Shown: positions 34,858-44,553 of the stretch, piece by piece
Layout of the letters: each line of letters begins with the position of its first letter
How positions within the stretch are numbered: position 1 is the stretch's first letter
Source: Marinobacter sp. F4218
GTDB lineage: Bacteria; Pseudomonadota; Gammaproteobacteria; Pseudomonadales; Oleiphilaceae
Length of the DNA: 64,000 bases
Direction of reading: 5' to 3'
NCBI RefSeq assembly: GCF_019443085.1
Contig: NZ_JAHZIL010000002.1
Span: 558,001-622,000, forward strand
Translations under genes and position numbers: made by a program
The notes under the pieces: model-generated
Seen by the model: only the letters and a program-made list of their open reading frames with translations
The model's database searches: none
Told to the model about the DNA's origin: nothing

Positions 34858-36384
34858 TTAATCTTCATCATTGTACAAATCGATGATGCCGTTATCACCG
34901 GAATCTCCACCCTGCTGTTTCGACTTCTTATCGTCATTGCGGGCTTCCTCAAGCCGATTCAGGTACTCCTGATCGACGTCGCCGGTGACGTAGTTTCCGG
35001 TGAAGACCGAGCATTCCCAACCTTCAATCTCGTCGTTAACGTCGTTCACGCACGCAATCAGATCTTCCAGATCCTGATACAGCAACCAATCTGCCCCGAT
35101 CAGTTCACGGATTTCTTCCACCGTCCGGTCATGGGCAATCAGTTCACTGGCCGAGGGCATGTCGATCCCGTAGACGTTGGGGTATCGGACGGGAGGCGCC
35201 GCAGAAGCGAAATACACGTTTCGTGCACCGGCATCACGGGCCATCTGAACGATTTCCTTGCAGGTGGTTCCCCGCACAATCGAATCGTCGACCAGCATCA
35301 CGTTCTTGTCGCGGAACTCAAGATCAATCGGGTTCAGCTTCTGGCGGACAGATTTTTTGCGCATCTTCTGACCCGGCATAATAAAGGTTCGGCCAATGTA
35401 GCGATTCTTGATGAAGCCTTCGCGGAATTTCACACCCAGGCGGTGGGCCATCTGCATGGCCGACGTACGGCTGGTGTCGGGAATTGGCATCACCACGTCA
35501 ATGTCGTGCTCCGGACGCTCGCGAAGTACCTTGTCGGCAAGGGTCTCACCCATTCGCAGGCGCGCCTTGTAGACCGACACCTTATCGATGATCGAGTCGG
35601 GCCGGGCAAAATAGACATGCTCGAAAATACACGGATACAGGTGGGGCTCTTCTGCACACTGTTCCGTGTAGAGCGTACCGTCGGTTTCGACATACACCGC
35701 TTCGCCCGGAGCAATATCACGGACCAGGGTGAACCCGGCGGCACTCAACGCGACGCTCTCTGACGCGATCATGTATTCCTTGCGCCCGTCCTCCGACTCC
35801 CGAACGCCGTAACAGGCCGGACGAATACCGTTCGGATCCCGGAAACCGACGATGCCGTAGCCGGTGATCATCGCAATTACGCCGTAGGCTCCACGGCAGC
35901 GCTTATGTACAGCCCTGACCGCCGCAAAGATCTCATCCTTGGTCGGGTCCAGCTTACCGAGCTTCTGAAGCTCATGGGCAAACACGTTCAGCAAGACTTC
36001 CGAATCAGAGTTGGTGTTTATATGACGAAGATCGGTGCGAAAAAGATCCTGGCTAAGATCATCAGCATTTGTCAGATTGCCATTGTGAGCCAGGGTGATT
36101 CCGTAAGGGCTGTTCACGTAGAACGGTTGAGCCTCGGCCGAGCTTGAACTGCCCGCAGTCGGATAGCGCACATGGCCGATACCAACATTGCCAACCAGAC
36201 GACGCATATGACGGGTATGAAAAACATCCCGAACAAGACCGTTGTCCTTGCGCAGAAAAAAACGCTCATCCTGAAAGGTAACAATGCCCGCCGCGTCCTG
36301 GCCCCGGTGTTGAAGAACAGTCAATGCATCATAGAGAGACTGATTTACGTTGGAAGTGCTGACGATGCCGACAATGCCACACAT
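34858..36384 (-). CDS. purF: Amidophosphoribosyltransferase
   Basis: Commits PRPP to purine synthesis using glutamine. The 508-residue protein starts MCGIVGIV, so the catalytic Cys2 is exposed after Met removal and no propeptide is present. The glutaminase domain (about 1-240) has [11 protein letters not shown] and [10 protein letters not shown]. The phosphoribosyltransferase half has the PRPP loop [17 protein letters not shown] at about 365-381 and [21 protein letters not shown]. The acidic C-terminal tail ([12 protein letters not shown]) is lineage specific. It lies between cvpA (34 bases) and metZ (30 bases). Confidence 0.98.
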   Translation of the reverse strand: MCGIVGIVSTSNVNQSLYDALTVLQHRGQDAAGIVTFQDERFFLRKDNGLVRDVFHTRHMRRLVGNVGIGHVRYPTAGSSSSAEAQPFYVNSPYGITLAHNGNLTNADDLSQDLFRTDLRHINTNSDSEVLLNVFAHELQKLGKLDPTKDEIFAAVRAVHKRCRGAYGVIAMITGYGIVGFRDPNGIRPACYGVRESEDGRKEYMIASESVALSAAGFTLVRDIAPGEAVYVETDGTLYTEQCAEEPHLYPCIFEHVYFARPDSIIDKVSVYKARLRMGETLADKVLRERPEHDIDVVMPIPDTSRTSAMQMAHRLGVKFREGFIKNRYIGRTFIMPGQKMRKKSVRQKLNPIDLEFRDKNVMLVDDSIVRGTTCKEIVQMARDAGARNVYFASAAPPVRYPNVYGIDMPSASELIAHDRTVEEIRELIGADWLLYQDLEDLIACVNDVNDEIEGWECSVFTGNYVTGDVDQEYLNRLEEARNDDKKSKQQGGDSGDNGIIDLYNDED

Positions 36385-36418
36385 GGATAGGGTTTTCTCC
36401 GAGTGTTAGATTCGAATG

Positions 36419-36988
36419 TTAGCTGGAGGTAGACGCTGGTTCCACGCCTTCCTGCTGTTGATTACTGCCTGGGTCACTCTGGCCATCCGAAGCCGGCCCC
36501 AGAAAACGGGCGAATTCGTCACCCAGTGTCCGTCGCGACCAGTCCTCCACAACGGCCAGCCTGCCTATCATTAACGATTCACGCCACCAGGTGTCCTGTG
36601 CCAGAGGGGTGTATCGGGTGAAGGCAATGGCAACGATCACCACCACAACCCCACGTAAAAGCCCGAATCCCATCCCCAGAACCCGATCGGTGGCTGACAG
36701 GCCGGTGGCCCGCACGAGGTGACCAATCATATTGTTGATGATAGCGCCCACGATGAGCGTGCCAAAGAAGAGTATTGCAAACGCTGCAATCAAACGGACC
36801 AGGGGCGTTTCGACTGTGCTCTCAAGGAGCGACTGCATTTGCGGGTGGAAGGTTCGGGCGAGTATGAACGCACCTACCCAGGTCACCAGCGACAAGGCCT
36901 CTTTGACGAAACCCCGTTTAAGACTGATGAGCGTGGACACTGTAATCAGGGTAATGATGACCCAGTCAATCCAGATCAGCGCTTCCAT
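36419..36988 (-). CDS. cvpA: Colicin V production family membrane protein
   Basis: A 189-residue CvpA family protein with four membrane helices in the first 125 residues (WIDWVIITLITVSTLISL, SLVTWVGAFILA, IAAFAILFFGTLIVGAIINNMIGHLV, VLGMGFGLLRGVVVVIVAIAF). The C-terminal tail is hydrophilic and rich in Ser, Gln and Pro. CvpA is linked to envelope homeostasis and purF expression by its constant place before purF; its molecular action is not settled. The gene follows dedD by 92 bases. Confidence 0.92.
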   Translation of the reverse strand: MEALIWIDWVIITLITVSTLISLKRGFVKEALSLVTWVGAFILARTFHPQMQSLLESTVETPLVRLIAAFAILFFGTLIVGAIINNMIGHLVRATGLSATDRVLGMGFGLLRGVVVVIVAIAFTRYTPLAQDTWWRESLMIGRLAVVEDWSRRTLGDEFARFLGPASDGQSDPGSNQQQEGVEPASTSS

Positions 36989-37080
36989 GAAGAACCCGAT
37001 GGAAAAAAGGAAGCGCGAATTCTATCAGGAAACCGGCCGCCACCAAACTGCCTGGAGCCCATAAACCATCAGAAAGACGC

Positions 37081-37761
37081 TTATTTGTCGCCGGTTGTCA
37101 CCAGGCTATTGAGACTGAACGCTTCATCAAGACTGCGCTTGGCGGCTTCTGCATCGGCTTTACTGGCGAAGGGACCACTGAAAACACGGGTCAATGTGGC
37201 ATCGCCCCGCTCAACCTTCTGCAAGTGGGAGCCATACCCCTTGTCACGAACCTTGTCTCTCAGGCGGCGGGCATTGTCAGCGTTACCAAAGCTACCCAAT
37301 TGAACCACCCACGCCCCTTCCAGCGAGCGGGTATATTCAGCCGACTCAGTTTCACTTTCATTTCCGGAAGCTTTGGATGGCTCGTCCGCCGGGGTCGTAT
37401 TTTCGGCCACTTCATCAGCTGTTTCTTCTACTGGGTCGACTGGCTCCGGCTGACTCGACTCGGGAGGACTGTCGAAGGGGTCCTGGCTATCTTCAACGAT
37501 TCGGTAATCCGGAGCATCTGCCGCGGATTCAACCTGTGCCGGGGTTTCGGATTCCGCTGCAGAGGCGGGTTCCTCGTAGGACGGAGGCATCGAAGTGTCT
37601 GCCTCCGGTGACGTCACCTCCGGGAAAGGCGGCTCCTCTGGAATCTTGATGCTGGTGGAGGTTCGCTCGGAATGCGGCTCGTCAAACAACATCGGAACAA
37701 AGATAACCGCCAGGGAAACCAGAACAAGCGCCCCGATTATTCTTTGTTTCAATCCATCCAC
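37081..37761 (-). CDS. dedD: SPOR-domain protein DedD
   Basis: A 226-residue inner-membrane division protein. The N-terminal helix (about 8-25, IIGALVLVSLAVIFVPMLF) anchors a disordered Pro/Glu/Ser-rich linker (about 30-145). A C-terminal SPOR domain (about 148-222, starting GAWVVQLGSFGNADNARRL) binds denuded peptidoglycan at the septum. The start is GTG 37761 with GGGAG upstream. It lies between folC and cvpA, as in enterics and pseudomonads, and follows folC by 140 bases. Confidence 0.92.
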   Translation of the reverse strand: MDGLKQRIIGALVLVSLAVIFVPMLFDEPHSERTSTSIKIPEEPPFPEVTSPEADTSMPPSYEEPASAAESETPAQVESAADAPDYRIVEDSQDPFDSPPESSQPEPVDPVEETADEVAENTTPADEPSKASGNESETESAEYTRSLEGAWVVQLGSFGNADNARRLRDKVRDKGYGSHLQKVERGDATLTRVFSGPFASKADAEAAKRSLDEAFSLNSLVTTGDK

Positions 37762-37901
37762 GATTCCCGGCTCCCGTAATTTGGTGATTTACCACTTTTG
37801 GCATTAGCAGCTGATACTAACTGGCATCTTCACAGAACTCAAAGCACCACCCCAGGCTATGGACAAAGTTTAAGGCGCTCCGACGTCCCTGGCATCAGAC
37901 T

Positions 37902-39926
37902 TCAGGGATGTGAAATTTCCTCCGCCCTCCCCGGCTGATCCCGCCCGGCAAACTTTGCCAGAATGTGAGCAATGCGCTCGCGCAGTTGTCGACGGTCAAG
38001 AATCATATCAACAGCCCCCCGCTCAAGCAGAAACTGGCTGCCCTGAAAACCATCCGGCAAACCTTCAAGTTCAACCTGCTGAATGACCTCGGGGTAGGAG
38101 GCCCCGCTTCTTGCATCCGGTTCGGCAATATTCAGATCGCCAAGCATTGCGAGGCTTGCAGACACCTCTCCATACACCAGGTCTGTTATCACTGAAATAT
38201 AGGGAATCCCCTGCTGCTTCATCCGCTCGAGCACTGCAGCGGTTTTCGCCATCTGAATCAGCGCAAGAAACCCCTCCTGGACCCGGGCACCACCACTGGC
38301 AGAGAAGCATACCAGCGGGATGTGACGATCAAGAGCGACGTTTGCCGCCTGGACAAACTTTTCTCCCGCGACTTCCCCCATGGTTCCGTCCATGAAACTG
38401 TACTCGAAAGCGCAGGCAACCAGCGGCACACCAAGGGTAGCCCCCTCCATGGCAACCAGCGCATCGGCCTCACCGGAGGACTTCCGGAATCGGGACAGCT
38501 GTGCCTGGTAGAGCTCGCTGGCGTCGGACCGGAGCACATCCGTGACCTCAAGGCCCGGAGCTATCTCCCGGCGATCATCCACATCCAGAAACAGCTCAAG
38601 GCGCCGACGGGCACTGATCGGTGTCAGCCGCGTGCGAGCTTCAGCCACCGTGAAAAAGGACCCGAATATAACGATCAGATCCTGGGGCCGGGCACTGGCC
38701 TGGGCAGCCGTGATCGCCGCATCAACCGTCTCGGCCTGCCGGCATTCCGATAGCCCGGCACCTGCGGCCCTGTCACCTAACATGTCGGAGGAGAGCCCCC
38801 GGGGTACGTCCAGTCCAGCCAGCCACCATTTATCCACGACCGACTTCATGGCGTCAAAGACGCCCTCCACGTCCTTATCACCCAGCGCGGCGTAAACTGC
38901 CAAAACCCGGCGATTTGCCGATTTCAGGGCCGCCAACCGACCCGCAAGCCAGCCTGCAGCATGAGGATTGTGACCCACGTCGACAAAGACATCCGGGTTT
39001 GCCGACATCTGCTCAAACCGACCCGGCACTTTCAGGCACTCCAGCGTCCGCTCAATGACGGACACATCCATACCCGGCTCAAGAACTCGCAGTGCCACCA
39101 CCGCTGCAGCGACGCTCGGAACGGGGAGCGGCCCATTGGGCAGTTTCACTTTCCAACCCTGATAATCCAGTACCAGTCTGGCCGGCACCTGCCCTTCGCC
39201 GTCTTCCGCGTCCAGCAATCGGTAATCGCGTCCGGCGAGCGCCAGATCGACCTTTTGCGCAGCTACCTGTTGGAGGACCGACCGGGGTGGATCGGAATCC
39301 GCATAGACGGCGGGTATCTTCGGCCGGAGTATTCCGGCCTTTTCAAAACCGATAACCTCGCGGTTATCGCCAAGAAAGGCGACATGGTCAATGTCCACCG
39401 AGGTTATGATTGCGATATCCGCATCAAGGACATTAACGGCATCCAGCCGCCCCCCGAGGCCTACCTCGAGCAGCCAGTCCTCGACCTCGGCTTCGGAAAA
39501 CGCTACAAACGCAGCCAACGTGCCGAATTCGAAATAGGTTAACGAAATGTTTCTGCGGGCAGCTTCAACCCGCTCAAAAGCCGAGACCAACGACGCGTCG
39601 TCGATATCGGAACCGTCTAACCGGACACGCTCGTTGTAAGACTCCAGATGCGGCGAAGTATAAGCGCCGGTTCGTCGTCCGGCCGCACGAAGCAATGCCT
39701 CAAGCGACGCAACCGCACTCCCCTTTCCATTCGTACCCGCAACGGTGATGATCCGGGCAGATGGCTTACGCGGAAAAAGCCGCCGCAAAACCATAAGCAC
39801 GCGGTCAAGACCAAGATCTATTTCGGTTGGATGAAGGGCTTCAAGGTAGGTAAGCCACCGGTCGACAGTGGCGCCAGTCCCCGGCGGGTGTGGGGACTGG
39901 CCAGAGATGTTACTCGATGGGGGCAT
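37902..39926 (-). CDS. folC: Folylpolyglutamate/dihydrofolate synthase fused to a second AccD-like carboxyltransferase domain
   Basis: A 674-residue fusion. Residues 1 to about 436 are a normal-length FolC (adds glutamate to dihydropteroate and folates): [17 protein letters not shown] loop [15 protein letters not shown] at about 57-71, [40 protein letters not shown] and the usual end [12 protein letters not shown]. From about 437 ([11 protein letters not shown]) to the end the protein aligns without gaps to residues 59-287 of the adjacent AccD, about two-thirds identical by hand count. The AccD zinc ribbon is absent. SASGGAR is kept, but TDPVFGG has become TDLVYGE and [11 protein letters not shown] has become [12 protein letters not shown] chose ATG 39926 ([10 protein letters not shown]), which overlaps accD by 17 bases; a longer frame to 40016 lies wholly inside accD. 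FolC activity is expected; the role of the tail is unknown. Confidence 0.92.
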   Translation of the reverse strand: MPPSSNISGQSPHPPGTGATVDRWLTYLEALHPTEIDLGLDRVLMVLRRLFPRKPSARIITVAGTNGKGSAVASLEALLRAAGRRTGAYTSPHLESYNERVRLDGSDIDDASLVSAFERVEAARRNISLTYFEFGTLAAFVAFSEAEVEDWLLEVGLGGRLDAVNVLDADIAIITSVDIDHVAFLGDNREVIGFEKAGILRPKIPAVYADSDPPRSVLQQVAAQKVDLALAGRDYRLLDAEDGEGQVPARLVLDYQGWKVKLPNGPLPVPSVAAAVVALRVLEPGMDVSVIERTLECLKVPGRFEQMSANPDVFVDVGHNPHAAGWLAGRLAALKSANRRVLAVYAALGDKDVEGVFDAMKSVVDKWWLAGLDVPRGLSSDMLGDRAAGAGLSECRQAETVDAAITAAQASARPQDLIVIFGSFFTVAEARTRLTPISARRRLELFLDVDDRREIAPGLEVTDVLRSDASELYQAQLSRFRKSSGEADALVAMEGATLGVPLVACAFEYSFMDGTMGEVAGEKFVQAANVALDRHIPLVCFSASGGARVQEGFLALIQMAKTAAVLERMKQQGIPYISVITDLVYGEVSASLAMLGDLNIAEPDARSGASYPEVIQQVELEGLPDGFQGSQFLLERGAVDMILDRRQLRERIAHILAKFAGRDQPGRAEEISHP

Positions 39927-40836
39927 CGGTTTCCGGTTTTTCCGTAACTTCAAATTCAATCGGTTCCTCGGTCTCGGGCCGCTCCTGACCCGTGAACTTC
40001 GCCAGGACGTGCGCAATGCGCTCGCGTAACTGGTGGCGATGGAGAATCATGTCGATGGCACCGTGATCAAGCAGGAACTCGCTACGCTGAAAACCTTCCG
40101 GCAGCTTTTCCCGGACGGTCTGCTCGATGACACGCGGGCCGGCGAAACCGATCAAGGCGTACGGCTCAGCAATGTTCAAATCACCAAGCATGGCCAGACT
40201 GGCCGACACACCGCCGAACACCGGATCCGTCAACACGGAGATGTAGGGGATGCCTTCCTGCTTCATACGCTCAAGCACTGCCGCCGTCTTGGACATCTGC
40301 ATCAGCGATAGAATCGCTTCCTGCATCCTGGCACCGCCGCTGGCAGAGAAACAGACCAGCGGAATGCGGTGCTCGAGGGCGACATTGGCGGCCTGGACAA
40401 ATTTCTCGCCCACAACCTGCCCCATAGAGCCCCCGAGGAAATTAAACTCAAATGAGCAGACAACGAGGGGTACACCCAGCGTTGTGCCTTTCATCGCCAC
40501 CAGTGCGTCTTTCTCACCTGTGGACTTTTGCGCGTGGGACAATCGATCCTTGTAGCGCTTGCTGTCCTTGAATTTCAACCGGTCCCAAGGCTCCAGCTCT
40601 GTAGCAATCTCCTCCCGACCATCGGAATCGAGGAAAACATCCAGACGACGCCTGGCGCTCACCCGAAGATGGTGGTTGCACTTTGGACAAACATCGAGAT
40701 TCTTCTCAAGTTCCGGCTTGTAGAGAAAGGCGCCGCACTTGGGGCATTTTTTCCACAACCCCTCGGGAACGCCAGTTCTCTGCTTGGATTCCGAGCGGAT
40801 CTTGCTCGGCATGATCTTGTCCAGCCAGTTACTCAT
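39910..40836 (-). CDS. accD: Acetyl-CoA carboxylase carboxyltransferase subunit beta
   Basis: With AccA it moves the carboxyl group from biotin to acetyl-CoA, making malonyl-CoA for fatty-acid synthesis. The 308-residue protein is complete: an N-terminal zinc ribbon with C31-x2-C34 and C50-x2-C53, then the crotonase-like core with [16 protein letters not shown] at about 131-146, [41 protein letters not shown] and [17 protein letters not shown]. This is the functional copy, in contrast to the zinc-less copy fused to FolC just downstream. The C-terminal extension after about 287 is Glu/Pro rich. trpA lies 44 bases upstream and folC overlaps the end by 17 bases. Confidence 0.97.
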   Translation of the reverse strand: MSNWLDKIMPSKIRSESKQRTGVPEGLWKKCPKCGAFLYKPELEKNLDVCPKCNHHLRVSARRRLDVFLDSDGREEIATELEPWDRLKFKDSKRYKDRLSHAQKSTGEKDALVAMKGTTLGVPLVVCSFEFNFLGGSMGQVVGEKFVQAANVALEHRIPLVCFSASGGARMQEAILSLMQMSKTAAVLERMKQEGIPYISVLTDPVFGGVSASLAMLGDLNIAEPYALIGFAGPRVIEQTVREKLPEGFQRSEFLLDHGAIDMILHRHQLRERIAHVLAKFTGQERPETEEPIEFEVTEKPETDAPIE

Positions 40837-40880
40837 GATTTCATCCTGTCCTGTGATGCCTGTCGGCCCGGGCCCATATT

Positions 40881-41693
40881 TCAGGAGTCCAGGCTATCCA
40901 GCGCTTCGCGCATCGGGTGGAGCAGATCCTTCAGCGCCCGCTTCAGCTCGTCGGTATCTGCCTGATTTCTGGCTATTGTATCGACCAGAACGCTGCCAAC
41001 AATTACACCATCGGATACCTGACCCACCGCTGCAGCCGTTTTTGCGTCACGAATACCGAAACCCACACCTACTGGGAGAGCTGTGAGCTCATGAATATGG
41101 GCCACCTTGGTAGCCACTTCCTCCACGTTGATCTTGCCGGCCCCGGTGACTCCCTTGAATGAAACATAGTACACATAGCCGGAGGAGTGCTCGCTGATTG
41201 CGCGAATCCGTTCATCTGTTGTGGTCGGCGCCAGCAGAAAGATGGCGTCCAGTTTGCGCTCAGTGAACAGAGGCGCAACATCGTCCGCCTCTTCCGGGGG
41301 CAGGTCGACGGTCAGTATTCCATCAACGCCCGCATCGACAGCCGCATCGGCAAAAGCTTCGTACCCCATTGCCTCCATCGGGTTGAGGTAGCCCATCAAA
41401 ACCACCGGGGTTTCGATGTCTTTGGTCCGAAATTCCTTGACCATAGCTAACACCTGACGCAAGGACGTGCCGTGCTTGAGGGCTCGCTCACAGGCCAGCT
41501 GAATGACCGGCCCATCGGCCATGGGGTCAGAGAACGGCACGCCCAGTTCAATAATGTCGGCACCTGCTTCCACCAGCGTGTGCATCAGATCCACAGTCAC
41601 ATCGGGATGGGGGTCTCCGGCAGTGATGTAGGGAATAAGTGCCTTGCGACCTTGTCCTTTGAGGGTTTTCAGGACCCCTTCAATTCGGCTCAT
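40881..41693 (-). CDS. trpA: Tryptophan synthase alpha subunit
   Basis: Cleaves indole-3-glycerol phosphate and passes indole to TrpB. The 270-residue TIM barrel has the catalytic Glu in [19 protein letters not shown] at about 49-67, the catalytic Asp in [14 protein letters not shown] at about 128-136 and the phosphate loops ([20 protein letters not shown]). It is 19 bases downstream of trpB and 44 bases upstream of accD. Confidence 0.97.
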   Translation of the reverse strand: MSRIEGVLKTLKGQGRKALIPYITAGDPHPDVTVDLMHTLVEAGADIIELGVPFSDPMADGPVIQLACERALKHGTSLRQVLAMVKEFRTKDIETPVVLMGYLNPMEAMGYEAFADAAVDAGVDGILTVDLPPEEADDVAPLFTERKLDAIFLLAPTTTDERIRAISEHSSGYVYYVSFKGVTGAGKINVEEVATKVAHIHELTALPVGVGFGIRDAKTAAAVGQVSDGVIVGSVLVDTIARNQADTDELKRALKDLLHPMREALDSLDS

Positions 41694-41712
41694 GCCTGCT
41701 CCTGTTGATTCT

Positions 41713-42933
41713 TCAGATCTCGATGCCTTCTAACTTGGCAACCGTGTTAATGTCTTTATCACCCCGGCCGGATACGTTGATCACGACGGTTTGATCCTTG
41801 TCCATGGTTGCAGCGAGCTTGATGGCGTAAGCCACGGCATGAGCTGTCTCCAGGGCGGGCATTATGCCTTCGACCCGAGTGAGCTTGCGGAAACCTTCCA
41901 TGGCTTCATCATCGGTCACGGATACATAATTCGCCCGGCCAATATCCTTCAACCAACTGTGCTCAGGACCTACCCCCGGATAATCCAGACCAGCGCTGAC
42001 CGAATGGGTGCCGGCAATCTGGCCGTTCTCATCTTCCATAAGATAGGTGCGATTGCCGTGGAGTACCCCTGGACGACCGGCACACAGGGGCGCGGCGTGT
42101 TTGCCGGTTTCAATACCGAGACCACCCGCCTCGACACCGTAGAGCTGAACGGATTCGTCGGCGAGGAATGGATAGAACATGCCAATGGCGTTCGAGCCGC
42201 CACCAACGCAGGCAACCAGTGCATCGGGTAACTTGCCGGTTTTCTCCAACGCTTGACGGCGGGTCTCGCGACCAATTACAGACTGGAAATCCCTCACCAG
42301 CATGGGATAGGGGTGTGGCCCCGCAACTGTTCCGATGATATAGAACGTTTCATCGACATAGGAGACCCAGTCACGCATGGCATCATTCATTGCGTCCTTA
42401 AGCGTTCGGCTACCACTCTCGACCGCGTGGACCTCGGCGCCTAGCAGCTTCATGCGAAAAACATTCAGGGACTGGCGCTGAACATCTTCGGCGCCCATGA
42501 AAACATGACACTCCAGACCTAGCCGGGCACAGACTGTCGCTGTCGCAACGCCATGCTGACCTGCCCCGGTTTCAGCGATAATCCGTTTCTTCCCCAAAAA
42601 ACTGGCCAGCAGTGCCTGACCAACGGTGTTGTTTACCTTATGGGCACCGGTATGACAGAGATCTTCCCGTTTCAGCCAGATTTGCGCACCGCCTGTTTCG
42701 CGGGTAAGCCTTTCAGCGAAATACAGGGGGGTGGGTCGGCCTACATAATCGGCCAGCTCTTTGTCGAACCGCGCCTGAAACTCAGGATCGTGCTTGAGCT
42801 CGTTGTATTGCTTCTCGAGCGTCATGAGCGAATCCATCAGCGTCTCGGAAACGAAACGTCCGCCAAAGGCCCCGAAGTGCCCCCTCGCATCCGGCAGTGC
42901 TTTCAGCATTTCTTCAGTCAGTTTTACAGACAC
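41713..42933 (-). CDS. trpB: Tryptophan synthase beta subunit
   Basis: PLP enzyme that joins indole and serine to tryptophan. From the GTG at 42933 it has 406 residues: [16 protein letters not shown], the PLP lysine in [14 protein letters not shown], the [10 protein letters not shown] loop and [13 protein letters not shown] chose the GTG because AAAGAGG sits 6-7 bases before it and the family starts about here; a longer frame to 42999 lies inside trpF. The start therefore overlaps the end of trpF by 20 bases, suggesting coupling. Confidence 0.96.
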   Translation of the reverse strand: MSVKLTEEMLKALPDARGHFGAFGGRFVSETLMDSLMTLEKQYNELKHDPEFQARFDKELADYVGRPTPLYFAERLTRETGGAQIWLKREDLCHTGAHKVNNTVGQALLASFLGKKRIIAETGAGQHGVATATVCARLGLECHVFMGAEDVQRQSLNVFRMKLLGAEVHAVESGSRTLKDAMNDAMRDWVSYVDETFYIIGTVAGPHPYPMLVRDFQSVIGRETRRQALEKTGKLPDALVACVGGGSNAIGMFYPFLADESVQLYGVEAGGLGIETGKHAAPLCAGRPGVLHGNRTYLMEDENGQIAGTHSVSAGLDYPGVGPEHSWLKDIGRANYVSVTDDEAMEGFRKLTRVEGIMPALETAHAVAYAIKLAATMDKDQTVVINVSGRGDKDINTVAKLEGIEI

Positions 42934-43543
42934 GGTGAACCTCTTTAATGAAATCGGAAATTTTTTCGATGTCCTTGATGCCTTTACTTTGCTCAACACC
43001 GCCGCTGACGTCCACGGCCCAGGGTTTCACCTGCTCGACCGCGCGGGATACGTTATCAGAAGACAACCCACCGGCCAATATGAGCGGCATAGGCCGATCA
43101 GAAGGGATGAGATCCCAGTTGAATGACTGCCCCGTTCCGCCGAACCGATCAGGATCCCAGGCATCCACCAGCAGCCCGGAAGCCTGGCTATAGTCTGTGA
43201 AGGCCGCCTGTATCTCCCGTCCCTGCCGGACCCGAATGGCCTTGATCCAGCGCCGTCCGAATTGCGCACAGAACTCAGCACTTTCGTCGCCATGGAATTG
43301 CAGCAAATCCAGAGGAACCCGATCCAACACCTCCCGGACCTCATCCTTTGTCGGATTCACAAACAGGCCAACGACCGAAACGAAGGCGGGAACGTGGCGC
43401 GCCAACTCCGCAGCCTGAACGATACTGACCGACCTTGGACTCGGCTCATAGAAGACAAGTCCCAACGCATCGGCGCCAGCTTTGACCGCCGCCTCGATGT
43501 CTTCGACACGTGTCAGTCCGCAGATTTTGACTCGCACGCTCAT
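42914..43543 (-). CDS. trpF: Phosphoribosylanthranilate isomerase
   Basis: Catalyses the Amadori rearrangement in tryptophan synthesis. The 209-residue TIM barrel starts with the family signature [27 protein letters not shown], with the catalytic Cys. It has [13 protein letters not shown] at about 79-92, the Asp in [18 protein letters not shown], and the phosphate site [10 protein letters not shown] and [16 protein letters not shown]. It overlaps truA by 4 bases and trpB by 20 bases. Confidence 0.97.
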   Translation of the reverse strand: MSVRVKICGLTRVEDIEAAVKAGADALGLVFYEPSPRSVSIVQAAELARHVPAFVSVVGLFVNPTKDEVREVLDRVPLDLLQFHGDESAEFCAQFGRRWIKAIRVRQGREIQAAFTDYSQASGLLVDAWDPDRFGGTGQSFNWDLIPSDRPMPLILAGGLSSDNVSRAVEQVKPWAVDVSGGVEQSKGIKDIEKISDFIKEVHRVCKTD

Positions 43544-44448
43544 GGCTTCTGTACCGATAGCTTCGGATGTATGTGGGTTGGAGGAATCGGATGGTTTTCC
43601 TCCTCACTGTACCAGGGCCTTAGGAAACCGGGCCCGCATTCAGCCTGGGGTATCCCATACCGCTCCGGGTAACCGACATCCACGAGATAAAGGCCATGCG
43701 GTGGTGCCGTCACGCCAGCAAGTTTCCTGTCCCGCTGTTCGAGTATCTCACGAATCCAGTTAACTGGCTGCTGCCCTGATCCTACTGCCATCAAAGCTCC
43801 GGCTATATTTCGAACCATATGGTGTAAAAAGGCATTCGCCTGGATGTCTATTACGACGAACTCTCCCTTACGGGTTACTGTCACCTGCTCCATAAAACGG
43901 ATCGGGGAACGGGACTGGCATCCGGCTGCCCGAAAAGCTGAAAAATCATGCTCGCCCAACAGTGCCTGCGCTGCCTCATGCATGCATCCGGCATCCAAAG
44001 GCTTAAACGTCCAGCTGACCTGCCCCCGCTGAATTCCAGGCCGCACGGGATGATTATAGATCACGTACCGGTAGCGCCGGTAAACGGCAGAAAAACGAGC
44101 ATGGAAGTCGCCCGGGGCATTGCCCGCCCAGTGAACGGCAATATCGCCTGGTAGTGCCGTATTTATCCCCATTACCCAGGATCGGAGACTCCTGGTGGAT
44201 GAAGTTTCAAAGTGGGCAATCTGATAACTGGAGTGTACGCCGGCATCCGTCCGTCCTGCACAGACCAGGTCAACGGGATGGTTTGCAACTTTCGAGACCG
44301 CCGCCGTCAGGTCTGACTCGACGGAGCGAACGCCGGACTTCTGAAGTTGCCAGCCGTGAAAATCACGGCCGTCGTATTCGAAAGCAAGGGCAACGCGACC
44401 ATCGCCTATGTCAATTTCGGTGGTAAGCTGTTGAGGTTCGAGAAACAA
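43540..44448 (-). CDS. truA: tRNA pseudouridine(38-40) synthase TruA
   Basis: Makes pseudouridine at positions 38-40 of the tRNA anticodon arm. The core begins [19 protein letters not shown], the catalytic Asp is in [19 protein letters not shown], and the C-terminal part has [20 protein letters not shown] and [17 protein letters not shown]. The start is uncertain: there is no ATG or GTG in frame before the core. I favour TTG 44448 (302 residues). The next candidate, TTG 44538, would place the fimV terminator inside the coding sequence. The trpF start overlaps its end by 4 bases (ATGA). Confidence 0.9.
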   Translation of the reverse strand: MFLEPQQLTTEIDIGDGRVALAFEYDGRDFHGWQLQKSGVRSVESDLTAAVSKVANHPVDLVCAGRTDAGVHSSYQIAHFETSSTRSLRSWVMGINTALPGDIAVHWAGNAPGDFHARFSAVYRRYRYVIYNHPVRPGIQRGQVSWTFKPLDAGCMHEAAQALLGEHDFSAFRAAGCQSRSPIRFMEQVTVTRKGEFVVIDIQANAFLHHMVRNIAGALMAVGSGQQPVNWIREILEQRDRKLAGVTAPPHGLYLVDVGYPERYGIPQAECGPGFLRPWYSEEENHPIPPTHIHPKLSVQKP

Positions 44449-44472
44449 ACGCCTATCCGGAATGAATGATAC

Positions 44473-44526
44473 TGAAAAAAACAAAGCGCCGGCTTGTGTC
44501 GAAATGGATTCGACGGCCGGCGCTTT
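44473..44526 (-). terminator. Rho-independent terminator after fimV
   Basis: A two-part hairpin: AAAGCGCCGGC (44483-44493) pairs with GCCGGCGCTTT (44516-44526), and inside it GTCGAA pairs with TTCGAC around a five-base loop. On the minus strand it is followed by a run of T (44475-44480). It lies 28 bases after the fimV stop and just before truA. Confidence 0.85.
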
Positions 44527-44553
44527 CCGCCTGATCAACGCGATTATAACGAA

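Noticed and set aside
34177-35763. A 528-codon plus-strand frame opposite purF and metZ
   Set aside because: Same shadow effect; purF and metZ are certain on the other strand.
37902-40836. The possibility that the FolC-AccD fusion is an assembly chimera or collapsed repeat
   Set aside because: The two AccD segments differ at about a third of residues across their length, so misassembly of one copy cannot explain it; the frame is clean throughout.
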